A stretch of DNA of 18,239 nucleotides from positions 1-18,239 of the forward strand of contig JASHSY010000056.1 of NCBI GenBank assembly GCA_030040825.1. The letters are read 5' to 3'. The translations under genes were made by a program, and so were the position numbers. Source of the stretch: Xanthobacteraceae bacterium. Lineage in GTDB: Bacteria; Pseudomonadota; Alphaproteobacteria; Rhizobiales; Xanthobacteraceae. Shown here one piece after another: positions 1-7,722 of the stretch (position 1 is the first letter of the stretch; each line of letters opens with the position of its first letter). The notes below the pieces were generated by a model. That model made no database searches, had not been told where the DNA came from, and saw only the letters and a list, made by a program, of their open reading frames with translations.

Positions 1-780
1 GCAACGCAGAAGACGTCCACCGCCGCGGCCGCAAAATCCGAACTCTTCCTGTACGGTCTCATTGTGGTCATGAGCCGGTTGCCGGCGCCATGGCAACTCA
101 TTCGTATAGCCACCTACGCAGCGGAGAGCGACGTTGCTAGTCGCGTCGCTGAAACTCCATTCGCCCTGGCTGTGACAATCGTTATCGGCGAACTTGAATG
201 CATGGTTGGCGACTTGCGGGCTGAACTCAAGCTACACCGTCCGGTCACCGCCCTGCTCAAGGCCATCCACGATACCGTGCGGGGATTGCGCACGGAGATC
301 GACCTGTCGGACGATTCGCCCTGGAGCCGGCGTCTCACCGCTGTCCGCACCGAAGTCTCGAATTTGCTCAAGGCGGAGATTGAAACAACGCCAGGCCGGG
401 TGCGGCGTTTGCTCCGTCCGCGGCCGGCGAAGGAAATCGTCGCCGGGTCTTTGCTGGATGCCACCGATGTCGGCGAGGTCGAGACGCTGGTCGAATTCGT
501 CGGAGCCTGCCGACACTACGCCAACGAGCTAGCGGTCAACGAAGCGACCACGCGCAGCTACTCGGAATTGCAGCTTTATCTGGAAAGCGGGGCGAAGGTC
601 CTGCTGGATGCGCTTCGCCATGCCGGTGACGCCGATCGGCCGTTCCGCCAATCGCAGGTTGACGCCGCCATCCGCTTTTGTCGGGTGGTGTTCGGCACCG
701 ACTACGCAGGGCTGCTAGCGAAGGCATCCGAGATTGCAGTCCAGACGGCCAGCGCCGAGCGAAAATCGGTGCGGGCTTGA
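1..780 (+). CDS. Conserved hypothetical protein, 5' end possibly outside window
   Basis: I do not recognise a domain in this protein. The frame is open from base 1 to the TGA at 778-780. The first in-frame start candidates are GTG at 64 and ATG at 70, which would give about 238 or 236 residues. Because the frame stays open upstream with plausible coding content, the true start may lie before the window. The protein is mostly helical, rich in Ala, Leu, Arg and Glu, with no convincing signal peptide or transmembrane segment. It has an Arg/Pro-rich linker (RRLLRPRPAKE) near residue 120 of the 238-residue version and a helical C-terminal part containing FCRVVFGTDYAGLL. From memory, similar soluble proteins of unknown function occur in Bradyrhizobium relatives. 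It reads towards ccmI, but a 175-base gap separates them, so a shared operon is uncertain. Confidence 0.7.
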   Translation, partial: ATQKTSTAAAAKSELFLYGLIVVMSRLPAPWQLIRIATYAAESDVASRVAETPFALAVTIVIGELECMVGDLRAELKLHRPVTALLKAIHDTVRGLRTEIDLSDDSPWSRRLTAVRTEVSNLLKAEIETTPGRVRRLLRPRPAKEIVAGSLLDATDVGEVETLVEFVGACRHYANELAVNEATTRSYSELQLYLESGAKVLLDALRHAGDADRPFRQSQVDAAIRFCRVVFGTDYAGLLAKASEIAVQTASAERKSVRA

Positions 781-955
781 GCGTGCGGCGAGCCGCCGCG
801 CCCGCTGCGGCTTCGATGGCGGGGATACGGCGATAGCGCGCAATTGCCGCGCCGCCCTTCCTATTGCAGCCGCAATGACGCCGTGATGATGTAACCTGCA
901 CGACGCAACTGCACGGTTTTGCTACGTTTCTTCGTTTGCGGACTAAAGGGCGACG
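781..955. other. Intergenic spacer before the ccm operon
   Basis: This 175-base gap should hold the ccm operon promoter, but I see no convincing -35/-10 pair. It has a GC-rich first half with small inverted repeats. One is ATTGC-AGCC-GCAAT near 863-876. The second half is AT-richer (about 895-945), which is where a promoter would be expected. The ribosome binding site of ccmI, AAAGGG at 945-950, closes the spacer. Confidence 0.4.
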
Positions 956-2074
956 ATGATCTTGTGGTGCATTTTTGCGGTGATGACCGCCGCGGCAGTC
1001 CTGGCCGTGTTGTGGCCGCTCGGACGCCGAAGGCAGAGGTTCGGCGGCGGCAGTGACGTGGCGGTTTACAAAGATCAATTGCAGGAGATCGACCGCGATC
1101 GCGCCGGCGGCCTGATCGGTGACGCCGAGGCGGAAGCGGCGCGCTTGGAGGTGTCGCGCCGGCTGCTGGCCGCGGCCGAAGCACACCGGCCACCGGATTC
1201 CTCCGTCGCAACTCAGCGGAGCTTGCGGCTTCGGCGGATTGCCGCTGTCTTCGCCTTGATCATTTTGCCGTTTGGCGCGCCCGCCCTCTACGTGGCGCTC
1301 GGATCTCCTAATATTGCGGGCGAGCCCGTCTTCGCCCGTGTCAATACTTCGCAGGGCAGCGAGTCGGTCGCAAGCCTGGTTGGCCAGGTCGAAGCGCATC
1401 TGGCGCGCAATCCGAACGACGCGACCGGCTGGGAATTGATCGCGCCGGTCTATATGCGGCTTGGCCGTTTCGATGACGCGGTTTTAGCGCGCAAAAAGGC
1501 CCTCGCGCTCAAGGGTGAGACGGCAACCCGGCAGGCCGATCTAGGCGAAGCGGAAGTGGCGGCCGCCAATGGCGTTGTCACTGCCGAGGCCAAAGCGGTA
1601 TTCGAGCGCGCGACCGCGCTCGATCCACACGAAGCAAAAGCCCGCTATTTTCTAGGTCTCGCTGCCGAGCAGGACGGTAAAACTGACGCGGCGGTTTCGA
1701 TTTGGCGGACGCTTTTAGCCGAGGCCCCGCCTAACGCGCCTTGGGTCGGTTTCGTCCGCGTGGCGCTGGCGCGGGTCAGCGGTACGTCCGCCGCGCCGGG
1801 ACCAAACGCTAACGACGTCGCCGACGCCGCAAAGATGAGCAATGATCAGCGTAACGACATGATCCGCGGCATGGTCGCAAATCTTGCGTCCCGGTTGCAC
1901 GATAACGGCGCCGATGTAGAGGGTTGGCTGCGACTTGTGCGGGCTTACGCGGTACTCGGAGAGCGCGATAAGGCAAAGAACGCCGCCGCCGATGCCCGCC
2001 GCGCGCTTGCCGATCATCCTGAACAGATCAAGCGGATTGACGATCTGGTCGAAGGTCTTGGGATCAAGGGTTAG
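956..2074 (+). CDS. ccmI: Cytochrome c maturation protein CcmI (CycH)
   Basis: CcmI is the membrane apocytochrome chaperone of System I cytochrome c maturation. It holds the C terminus of apocytochrome c for the CcmF/CcmH haem ligation complex on the periplasmic side. The 372-residue protein has a first membrane segment at residues 2-22. The family signature follows at about 37-71, beginning VYKDQLQEIDRDRAGGLI and ending in an EAARLEVSRRLL-like helix. A second membrane segment is at about 95-116. From about 137 there is a TPR-rich periplasmic domain (GWELIAPVYMRLGRFDDAV). This is the usual alphaproteobacterial CycH layout. The ATG at 956 follows AAAGGG at 945-950 with 5-base spacing. It is first in a ccmI-E-F-H operon and ccmE starts 30 bases after its stop. 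The assignment rests on domain layout and gene order. Confidence 0.93.
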   Translation: MILWCIFAVMTAAAVLAVLWPLGRRRQRFGGGSDVAVYKDQLQEIDRDRAGGLIGDAEAEAARLEVSRRLLAAAEAHRPPDSSVATQRSLRLRRIAAVFALIILPFGAPALYVALGSPNIAGEPVFARVNTSQGSESVASLVGQVEAHLARNPNDATGWELIAPVYMRLGRFDDAVLARKKALALKGETATRQADLGEAEVAAANGVVTAEAKAVFERATALDPHEAKARYFLGLAAEQDGKTDAAVSIWRTLLAEAPPNAPWVGFVRVALARVSGTSAAPGPNANDVADAAKMSNDQRNDMIRGMVANLASRLHDNGADVEGWLRLVRAYAVLGERDKAKNAAADARRALADHPEQIKRIDDLVEGLGIKG

Positions 2075-2104
2075 CGGGCCGATCATGCCGGGAAGACAAA
2101 CTTC

Positions 2105-2581
2105 ATGACGCGAAAACAGCGACGCCTGACTTTGATCGGTGGCGGTATTGGTGTGTTAGCCATCGCGGTTGCGCTTATGCTCAACGCGTTTCGCGATAGC
2201 ATCGTGTTCTTCAATTCGCCGACCGATGTTGTGGAGAAGCATATCGCGCCGGGTACGCGTATTCGGCTTGGCGGCTTGGTCAAAACCGGAACCTTGGTGC
2301 GCGGCGACCATATGAATGTCCGCTTTGACGTTACCGACGGCAGCCACGAAACTAAGGTTGCGTATCAGGGTGTGCTGCCCGATCTGTTTCGCGAAGGCCA
2401 GGGGGTGGTGGCTGAAGGTGCGTTTGACGGCACGGGCTTGTTCAACGCCGACACCATACTCGCCAAGCACGACGAGACTTACATGCCGAAAGAGGTGGCC
2501 GACGCCTTGAAGAAGTCCGGCCATTGGAAAGACGGCTACGCCCAACGGGCAGCCATGCCGGTCGGAGGACCAAATAAGTGA
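2105..2581 (+). CDS. ccmE: Periplasmic haem chaperone CcmE (CycJ)
   Basis: CcmE receives haem from the CcmABCD machinery, binds it covalently through a histidine and passes it to CcmF for attachment to apocytochrome c. The 158-residue protein has an N-terminal membrane anchor (residues 9-28) and an OB-fold periplasmic domain with the family stretch PGTRIRLGGLV (49-59). The haem-binding HxxxY motif is intact as H122-DET-Y126 within LAKHDETYMP. The C-terminal tail is flexible, as usual. The ATG at 2105 is preceded by a GGGAAG-type site. The stop TGA (2579-2581) overlaps the ccmF GTG start by four bases (GTGA), which indicates translational coupling. The protein needs CcmABC and CcmD, which are not in this window, consistent with rhizobia where those genes lie at a separate locus. 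Confidence 0.96.
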   Translation: MTRKQRRLTLIGGGIGVLAIAVALMLNAFRDSIVFFNSPTDVVEKHIAPGTRIRLGGLVKTGTLVRGDHMNVRFDVTDGSHETKVAYQGVLPDLFREGQGVVAEGAFDGTGLFNADTILAKHDETYMPKEVADALKKSGHWKDGYAQRAAMPVGGPNK

Positions 2582-4563
2582 TCGCTGAACTCGGTCATTA
2601 TGCGCTGATGTTGGCGCTGGGGCTTTCGCTCATTCAAAGCGTGATGCCCATTGTCGGCACGCGCAACAACGATGCCGTATTGATGAGCATGGCGGTGCCG
2701 ACCGCTCTCGCGCAATTCGCCTTCGTCGCCATATCGTTTCTCGCGCTCGCCACCTGTTACGTCACGTCGGATTTTTCGGTACTCAACGTTTACGAAAATT
2801 CAAATTCGGCGATGCCGCTGCTTTACCGGCTCACTAGCGTCTGGGGCAATCACGAAGGCTCGATGATGCTCTGGGTCTCCATCCTGACTTTGTTCGGCGC
2901 TCTGGTCGCTGTGTTTGGCGTGAATTTACCGATCAAGCTCAAAGCCAACGCGCTCGCGGTACAGGCCTGGATTGCCGCGGCCTTCGAGCTTTTCATTCTG
3001 GCCACTTCGAATCCGTTCCTCCGCATTGCCAATGCCCCATTTGAGGGTCGTGATCTCAATCCGGTTCTGCAGGACCCGGGCCTCGCGTTCCATCCGCCGT
3101 TCCTTTATCTCGGCTATGTCGGTTTTTCGATCGTCTTTTCGTTGGCGATCGCCGCTTTGCTCGAAGGACGCATTGACGCCGCTTGGGCGCGGTTCGCGCG
3201 CCCCTGGGTGCTGGGCGCATGGATGTGCCTGACGCTCGGCATAGCCGGCGGCTCGTATTGGGCCTATTACGAGCTCGGTTGGGGGGGCTTCTGGTTTTGG
3301 GATCCAGTGGAAAATGCCTCGCTGATGCCTTGGCTTGCCGGTACCGCGCTGTTGCATTCCGCGGTGGTCATGGAAAAGCGGGGCGCACTCAAAGTCTGGA
3401 CGATCCTGCTTGCGATCGTTGCGTTCTCGTTATCGCTGATCGGTACTTTTCTGGTGCGCTCGGGCGTGCTGACTTCGGTGCATGCATTCGCTAACGATCC
3501 GACGCGCGGCATTTTCATCCTGGCGATTCTTGTCTGCTTCATTGGCGGTGCGCTGGCGCTTTATGCGTGGCGTGCGCCGTTGCTGAAGCAGGGCGGTTTG
3601 TTCGCGCCGATCTCGCGCGAGGGCGCGCTCGTCTTCAACAATCTCTTTTTGACCAGCGCCTGTGCAACGGTCTTTGTCGGTACGCTCTATCCGCTGGCGC
3701 TGGAAGCCCTGACCGGCGACAAAATTTCCGTCGGACCGCCGTTTTTCAATCTCACTTTTGGGCCGTTGTTTCTGCCGTTGTTGGTCGCTATGCCATTCGG
3801 GCCGCTGCTCGGCTGGAAACGCGGCGATCTGCTCGCGGCGGCCCAGCGTCTCCTCGCTGCTGCGGTTCTTGCCGCCCTGGCGATTGCAGGGGGCTTTGCT
3901 TTGCAGCACGGCGGACCGGTGCTGGCTCCGTTCGGCGTCGGACTTGCGATCTTTATTATGGCCGGCGCGCTTGTCGATCTGGCGGAACGAACCATGTTCC
4001 TGCGCATACCGCCCGCCGCGATGATGCGTCGCGCAATCGGATTGCCGCGCTCGGCTTGGGGCGCGGCGTTTGCGCATTTCGGTATCGGCGTCACGCTGAT
4101 GGGGATTGTCGCGGTCACCGCCTGGGGATCCGAGCGGATAGCCGCGCTCAAGCCAGGCGGTACCATCGATATCGCGCACTTCCGGCTTACTTTTGACGGC
4201 ACGTTTGTGCGTCCGGGTCCGAATTATAGCGATCTCGTCGGGCGCTTCACCGTATTCAGGGCGGGGGGCGAACTGCTCGGCGCAATGGAGCCAAGCCGCC
4301 GTACATTTCCAGCGCGCAATATGGCGACCACAGAGGCTGCATTAATGACGCGGCGCCTCAACCAGGTCTATCTGTCGCTCGGTGATCCAAATCCGGACGG
4401 CAGCGTACCGGTACGGCTGTATTTCAAGCCGCTGGTCCTGATGATTTGGCTCGGTGCGGTGATCATGTTCATCGGCGGGGCGCTTTCCTTGTCCGATCGG
4501 CGGCTGCGGATCGGTGCGCCGCGCCCGGCAAAGGCGGCAGCGCTGCAAGTGCCGGCGGAGTAA
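2578..4563 (+). CDS. ccmF: Cytochrome c haem lyase subunit CcmF (CycK)
   Basis: CcmF is the large polytopic membrane subunit of the haem ligation complex. It takes haem from holo-CcmE and attaches it to the CXXCH cysteines of apocytochrome c. The 661-residue length is normal for the family. The tryptophan-rich haem-handling WWD motif is WGGFWFWD at residues 235-242, continuing PVENASLMPWL. Other conserved histidine-bearing stretches are GNHEGSMMLW, FHPPFLYLGYVG, ALLHSAVV and SGVLTSVHAFANDPTRG. Many hydrophobic segments run through the chain, with a large periplasmic loop near the C terminus before a last membrane helix. The GTG start at 2578 has a clear GGAGG at 2563-2567 and overlaps the ccmE stop. 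It lies in the middle of the operon, five bases before the ccmH start. Confidence 0.97.
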   Translation: MIAELGHYALMLALGLSLIQSVMPIVGTRNNDAVLMSMAVPTALAQFAFVAISFLALATCYVTSDFSVLNVYENSNSAMPLLYRLTSVWGNHEGSMMLWVSILTLFGALVAVFGVNLPIKLKANALAVQAWIAAAFELFILATSNPFLRIANAPFEGRDLNPVLQDPGLAFHPPFLYLGYVGFSIVFSLAIAALLEGRIDAAWARFARPWVLGAWMCLTLGIAGGSYWAYYELGWGGFWFWDPVENASLMPWLAGTALLHSAVVMEKRGALKVWTILLAIVAFSLSLIGTFLVRSGVLTSVHAFANDPTRGIFILAILVCFIGGALALYAWRAPLLKQGGLFAPISREGALVFNNLFLTSACATVFVGTLYPLALEALTGDKISVGPPFFNLTFGPLFLPLLVAMPFGPLLGWKRGDLLAAAQRLLAAAVLAALAIAGGFALQHGGPVLAPFGVGLAIFIMAGALVDLAERTMFLRIPPAAMMRRAIGLPRSAWGAAFAHFGIGVTLMGIVAVTAWGSERIAALKPGGTIDIAHFRLTFDGTFVRPGPNYSDLVGRFTVFRAGGELLGAMEPSRRTFPARNMATTEAALMTRRLNQVYLSLGDPNPDGSVPVRLYFKPLVLMIWLGAVIMFIGGALSLSDRRLRIGAPRPAKAAALQVPAE

Positions 4564-4568
4564 ACGCC

Positions 4569-5057
4569 GTGAAGCGCGTATACTTTACGGCCGTTCTTTT
4601 GCTTGCAGGATTTATCCTGTCGGTCGCGTCCGGGCCGCTGCGTGCGGTCGAACCGGGAGAAATGTTGTCGAACCCGAAGCTTGAAGCGCGGGCCCGCGCG
4701 CTGTCGAAAGAACTGCGCTGTATGGTATGCCAAAATGAATCGATCGACGATTCGGCCGCGCCGCTTGCTCATGATCTACGCGTATTGGTGCGCGAGCGAT
4801 TAAAAGCGGGCGACAGCGACGCGCAAGTTCTCAACTTCCTGGTTGCACGGTATGGGGAATTTGTTCTGCTGCGGCCACGTCTGTCCTGGCACACGGCGCT
4901 TTTGTGGGGTTTGCCGCCTGCGGTCTGCTTTATAGGCATTGGCATTCTGGTCATGGTCGCACGACGGCGCGGTTCCTCCGTGACAGCCGGTCAGGCAGAA
5001 AACCTGACGCCCGCCGAGGAGACCCGGCTCTCGGAACTTTTGCGCGAAGGGAACTAG
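4569..5057 (+). CDS. ccmH: Cytochrome c maturation thiol oxidoreductase CcmH (CycL)
   Basis: CcmH is a membrane-anchored periplasmic thioredoxin-like protein that keeps the CXXCH cysteines of apocytochrome c reduced and works with CcmF and CcmI. The 162-residue protein starts with a signal peptide (about residues 1-26). It carries the redox motif C51-MV-C54 in LRCMVCQNESIDDSAAPLA, a small three-helix domain (RYGEFVLLRPRL) and a C-terminal membrane helix at about 108-130. This matches short CcmH/CycL proteins rather than the fused CcmH-CcmI of enterobacteria. I chose GTG at 4569 because GGAG (4557-4560) lies just upstream and the signal peptide begins there; the open frame upstream overlaps ccmF. 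It is the last gene of the ccm operon. Confidence 0.95.
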   Translation: MKRVYFTAVLLLAGFILSVASGPLRAVEPGEMLSNPKLEARARALSKELRCMVCQNESIDDSAAPLAHDLRVLVRERLKAGDSDAQVLNFLVARYGEFVLLRPRLSWHTALLWGLPPAVCFIGIGILVMVARRRGSSVTAGQAENLTPAEETRLSELLREGN

Positions 5058-5227
5058 TCCGCTGCGGCCAGGCGTCACGGGATTGTGTCCGGGTAAGCCG
5101 GCGCAACTGGCGACATTACCAAGTTTTAATGTTGCCGACAGAGCGCGGTAAGGCGCGCGATTCCACATTCTCCAGCAAAGAGACCAACATCCGTTGCAGG
5201 ACGGACGGACGAATTTCGGAGACGGTA
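5058..5227. other. Intergenic spacer between ccmH and degP
   Basis: This is a 170-base gap. GGAG at 5218-5221 is the ribosome binding site for the protease, 6 bases before its ATG. An AT-richer patch (ACCAAGTTTTAATGTTG, around 5117-5133) could be part of a promoter, but no sigma-70, heat-shock or extracytoplasmic consensus pair fits well. No strong hairpin is visible that would end ccm transcription, so read-through into the protease gene is possible. Confidence 0.35.
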
Positions 5228-6754
5228 ATGGACGGTAATCGACACCCCTCACGCCGCGTTCTTCCTGCGCGGCGATTTTGGCTCCTGGCGACAACGATCG
5301 CTGGGATTGGAGCGGCTGCTTTCTTCGTCGCGCCAAATCTGGCACCCAATGCTGCATTGTTTGCGGGCGCCGCGCATGCGCAAAATCTTTCGCAGGAAGC
5401 GCAGAAACTTCCGCAGCGTCCGGTTGGCTTCGCTGACATCGTCGCGAAGGTGAAGCCGGCGGTGATTTCAGTCCGCGTCAAAATCGATAAGCCGGCGGAT
5501 TCGTCTTTTGGCGGCGGTGAGGATCAAGATTTGCCCCCCGGCCTGCAGCGCTTCTTCCGGCGCTTTGGCATGCCAACCCCGAATTTCGGTGAGGGCGGGC
5601 ACCAGATCATCACCGGCCAAGGGTCCGGCTTCTTCATTACCGCCGACGGCTATGCGGTGACCAACAATCACGTTGTGCAAAACGCCGAGAATGTCCAAGT
5701 CACGACCGATGACGGCAAAACCCACAGCGCCAAAGTGATCGGTACCGATCCGCGCACCGATCTCGCTCTGATCAAGGTCGATGGCAAAGACTTTCCGTAC
5801 GTGAAGCTCTCGGATGCGACCCCGCGCATTGGTGATTGGGTACTCGCAGTCGGCAATCCGTTCGGTCTCGGCGGCACGGTGACCGCCGGGATCGTTTCGG
5901 CCCGCGGCCGCGACATTGGCGCTGGCCCATATGATGACTTCATCCAAATCGACGCGCCGGTCAACAAAGGCAATTCTGGCGGCCCGACGTTCGATGTCGA
6001 CGGCAATGTGATTGGTGTGAATACGGCAATCTTCTCCCCGTCCGGCGGCTCGGTCGGAATAGCCTTTGCCATTCCGGCCGATACGGTGAAGAGCGTGATC
6101 AGCCAACTGCGCGACAAGGGCAGCGTCACGCGTGGCTGGATTGGCGTGCAAATCCAGCCGGTAACGCCGGATATCGCCGACAGCCTTGGTTTGAAAAAGG
6201 CGTCTGGCGCGCTGGTCTCCGAGCCGCAGCCGAATAGCCCAGCAGCCAAGGCGGGAATCGAAAGTGGCGACGTTATCACCTCGGTTGACGGCAACCCGGT
6301 TGCCGACGCACGCGAACTGGCGCGCCGGATCGGCACCATGGCGCCCGGCACGGCGATCAAGCTTGGCGTGGTCCATCAGGGGCAGGAAAAGACTCTCGCG
6401 CTCACGCTTGGAACGTTGCCGAACGAACACCAAGCCTCCAATCAGCAAGACCACACTGCAGCACCTGATGAAACGGCAAAGCTCGGGCTCACACTCGCAC
6501 CGAGCGGTAAGGTCGCCGGCGTCGAGGGCAACGGCGTTGTGGTTACCGCGCTCGATCCTAACAGCGTGGCCGCCGATCACGGATTCCAAGTCGGCGACGT
6601 CATTCTCGACGTCGGCGGCAAGTCAGTCACCAACCCTGCGGATGTTCGCAAACAAGTCGCGGATGCCCGCAAGGAAGGAAAGCACGCTTTGTTGTTTCGG
6701 GTGAAGTCGAGCGAGGGCACGCGTTTCGTTGCTTTGCCGCTCGGCAACGCCTGA
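5228..6754 (+). CDS. degP: Periplasmic serine protease, DegP/HtrA (Do) family
   Basis: This is an HtrA-family protease/chaperone that degrades or refolds damaged envelope proteins. The 508-residue protein has an N-terminal signal region: a basic start, a hydrophobic helix, then AGAAHAQ with likely cleavage near residue 52. The trypsin-like domain has an intact triad: H148 (VTNNHVV), D178 (DPRTDLALIK) and S250 (NKGNSGGP). Two PDZ domains follow, at about 285-385 (GWIGVQIQPV, SPAAKAGIESGDVI) and 415-505 (LGLTLAP, AADHGFQVGDVILDVGG). The ATG at 5228 has GGAG at 5218-5221; the open frame extending upstream overlaps ccmH and is not used. A degP after cycHJKL is the arrangement known from rhizobia. 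The exact paralogue (DegP, MucD or DegQ-like) cannot be fixed from this sequence. Confidence 0.94.
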   Translation: MDGNRHPSRRVLPARRFWLLATTIAGIGAAAFFVAPNLAPNAALFAGAAHAQNLSQEAQKLPQRPVGFADIVAKVKPAVISVRVKIDKPADSSFGGGEDQDLPPGLQRFFRRFGMPTPNFGEGGHQIITGQGSGFFITADGYAVTNNHVVQNAENVQVTTDDGKTHSAKVIGTDPRTDLALIKVDGKDFPYVKLSDATPRIGDWVLAVGNPFGLGGTVTAGIVSARGRDIGAGPYDDFIQIDAPVNKGNSGGPTFDVDGNVIGVNTAIFSPSGGSVGIAFAIPADTVKSVISQLRDKGSVTRGWIGVQIQPVTPDIADSLGLKKASGALVSEPQPNSPAAKAGIESGDVITSVDGNPVADARELARRIGTMAPGTAIKLGVVHQGQEKTLALTLGTLPNEHQASNQQDHTAAPDETAKLGLTLAPSGKVAGVEGNGVVVTALDPNSVAADHGFQVGDVILDVGGKSVTNPADVRKQVADARKEGKHALLFRVKSSEGTRFVALPLGNA

Positions 6755-6774
6755 TCAAGTAATGGGGCGATCCG

Positions 6775-6877
6775 CCGGCATCCGTCGCCCCCGCTGGCGG
6801 GCGTACCCTGGGGGCGGGCCGTAAGGCCCGTCCCCCACCTAACACCAACTCTGCCTCCCGGCATCCGTCGCCCCCGC
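6775..6877. repeat. Pair of 20-base direct repeats
   Basis: The 20-base string CCGGCATCCGTCGCCCCCGC occurs perfectly at 6775-6794 and again at 6858-6877, starting 83 bases apart. The first GC-rich hairpin lies between the copies and the second lies after the downstream copy. This pattern fits an intergenic repeat element of two related units, each a direct repeat plus a hairpin. The sequence does not show whether copies exist elsewhere in the genome. Confidence 0.7.
6810..6836. terminator. GC-rich hairpin downstream of degP
   Basis: The arms GGGGGCGGGCC (6810-6820) and GGCCCGTCCCCC (6825-6836) pair almost fully around a GTAA loop, with one bulged base. It lies 56 bases past the degP stop. 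No T-run follows directly, so it may be a repeat palindrome or a rho-assisted end rather than a classic intrinsic terminator. Confidence 0.5.
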
Positions 6878-6893
6878 CGGGGTGGAGTCGGTC

Positions 6894-6925
6894 GAGGGGG
6901 TGGCGGGCAAGCTCGCCACCCCCTC
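6894..6925. terminator. Strong hairpin with short T-tract, likely terminator before the regulator gene
   Basis: The arm GAGGGGGTGGCGGGC (6894-6908) pairs with GCTCGCCACCCCCTC (6911-6925) at 14 of 15 positions, the exception being a G-T wobble. The innermost pairs would open to form the loop. ACTATTTTGG follows on the plus strand, giving a weak T-tract. This is the best terminator candidate in the degP-regulator spacer and would separate the two transcripts. Confidence 0.6.
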
Positions 6926-7032
6926 ACTATTTTGGCAAACGCGTTGGCGGATGAACCGTGCTAGACGATATCGTCAGTCAGGACGTCAGTAAGCCGGGTT
7001 TACCCGTTGCTATCTCGGTACGGCGATCACCT

Positions 7033-7713
7033 ATGCGCCTGCTTGTCATCGAGGACGACCGCGACGCCGCTGAATATCTGGTGAAGGCGTTCCGCGAAGT
7101 CGGCCACATTGCCGATCGCGCAACCGATGGGGAAGAGGGGCTGGCGCTTGCGCTGGACGGCCAGTACGACGTGCTGGTGATCGATCGCATGCTGCCCAAG
7201 CTTGACGGGCTATCGGTGATCGGCACGTTACGGGAGAAATCAGTCGAAACGCCGGTGCTGATACTTTCAGCGCTCGGACAGGTCGACGATCGGGTGAAAG
7301 GGTTGCGCTCTGGCGGCGACGATTATCTTGCCAAGCCTTACTCATTCTCCGAATTACTGGCCCGCGTTGAAGTGCTGGCCCGCCGGCGTGGCAGCCGCAG
7401 CGAAGAAACCGTTTATCGGGTGGCAGATCTCGAGCTCAACCGGTTATCGCACCAAGTCAGCCGCGGCGGGCAGGAACTTCAATTGCAGCCGCGCGAATTT
7501 CGCTTGCTTGAGTATCTGATGCGGCACGCCGGGCAGGTCGTTACCCGCACCATGCTCCTGGAGAACGTCTGGGATTATCACTTCGACCCGCAGACCAATG
7601 TGATAGATGTGCACATGTCGCGCCTGCGATCAAAGATCGACAAGGGGTTTGCGCAGCCGCTTCTGCATACCGTGCGCGGTGCCGGCTACATGATCCGTGA
7701 GGATGCACGGTAA
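7033..7713 (+). CDS. OmpR/PhoB-family response regulator
   Basis: This is a DNA-binding response regulator that is phosphorylated by a sensor kinase. The 226-residue protein has a receiver domain (residues 1-115) with acidic pocket E7-D8-D9, phospho-acceptor D51 (VIDRMLP), S79 (LILSALG) and K101 (YLAKPYSF). A winged-helix OmpR_C domain follows (about 130-222; LQLQPREFRLLEYLM, VIDVHMSRLRSKID, HTVRGAGYMI). I chose ATG 7033 because the receiver fold begins there; GTG 6958 would add 25 residues of no recognisable domain, and neither start has a strong ribosome binding site. Its likely partner kinase is not adjacent but at 12209-13618. In some rhizobia the pair after degP is FeuP/FeuQ, but I cannot establish that identity. 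It converges with the racemase-like gene, nine bases away. Confidence 0.93.
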   Translation: MRLLVIEDDRDAAEYLVKAFREVGHIADRATDGEEGLALALDGQYDVLVIDRMLPKLDGLSVIGTLREKSVETPVLILSALGQVDDRVKGLRSGGDDYLAKPYSFSELLARVEVLARRRGSRSEETVYRVADLELNRLSHQVSRGGQELQLQPREFRLLEYLMRHAGQVVTRTMLLENVWDYHFDPQTNVIDVHMSRLRSKIDKGFAQPLLHTVRGAGYMIREDAR

Positions 7714-7722
7714 TCTGCTACT

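Noticed and set aside
536..1399. Minus-strand open frame of 287 codons across the first gene, the spacer and ccmI
   Set aside because: It overlaps clear CcmI coding sequence and its translation is low-complexity Arg/Ala/Pro-rich without motifs.
3430..4179. Minus-strand open frame of 249 codons antisense to ccmF
   Set aside because: Its composition is rich in Arg, Gln and Asp with no motif, and it lies entirely within well-supported ccmF.
5052..5078. GGAAC plus CGTC pattern resembling an EcfG-type stress promoter before degP
   Set aside because: The spacing is 18 bases instead of the usual 16-17, the -10 half is imperfect, and the -35 half lies in the end of ccmH.
5468..6589. Minus-strand open frame of 373 codons antisense to degP
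   Set aside because: It mirrors the codon periodicity of the protease gene in GC-rich DNA. The translation is Arg/Asp-rich without any family motif, while the plus strand has an intact catalytic triad and PDZ domains.
6775..6877. Direct repeats as a CRISPR array
   Set aside because: There are only two copies, the interval is GC-rich with its own palindrome, and no cas gene is present.
6880..6908. G-rich run that could form a G-quadruplex
   Set aside because: The G-runs are uneven (several of only two) and the same bases form a much stronger hairpin with the downstream C-rich arm.
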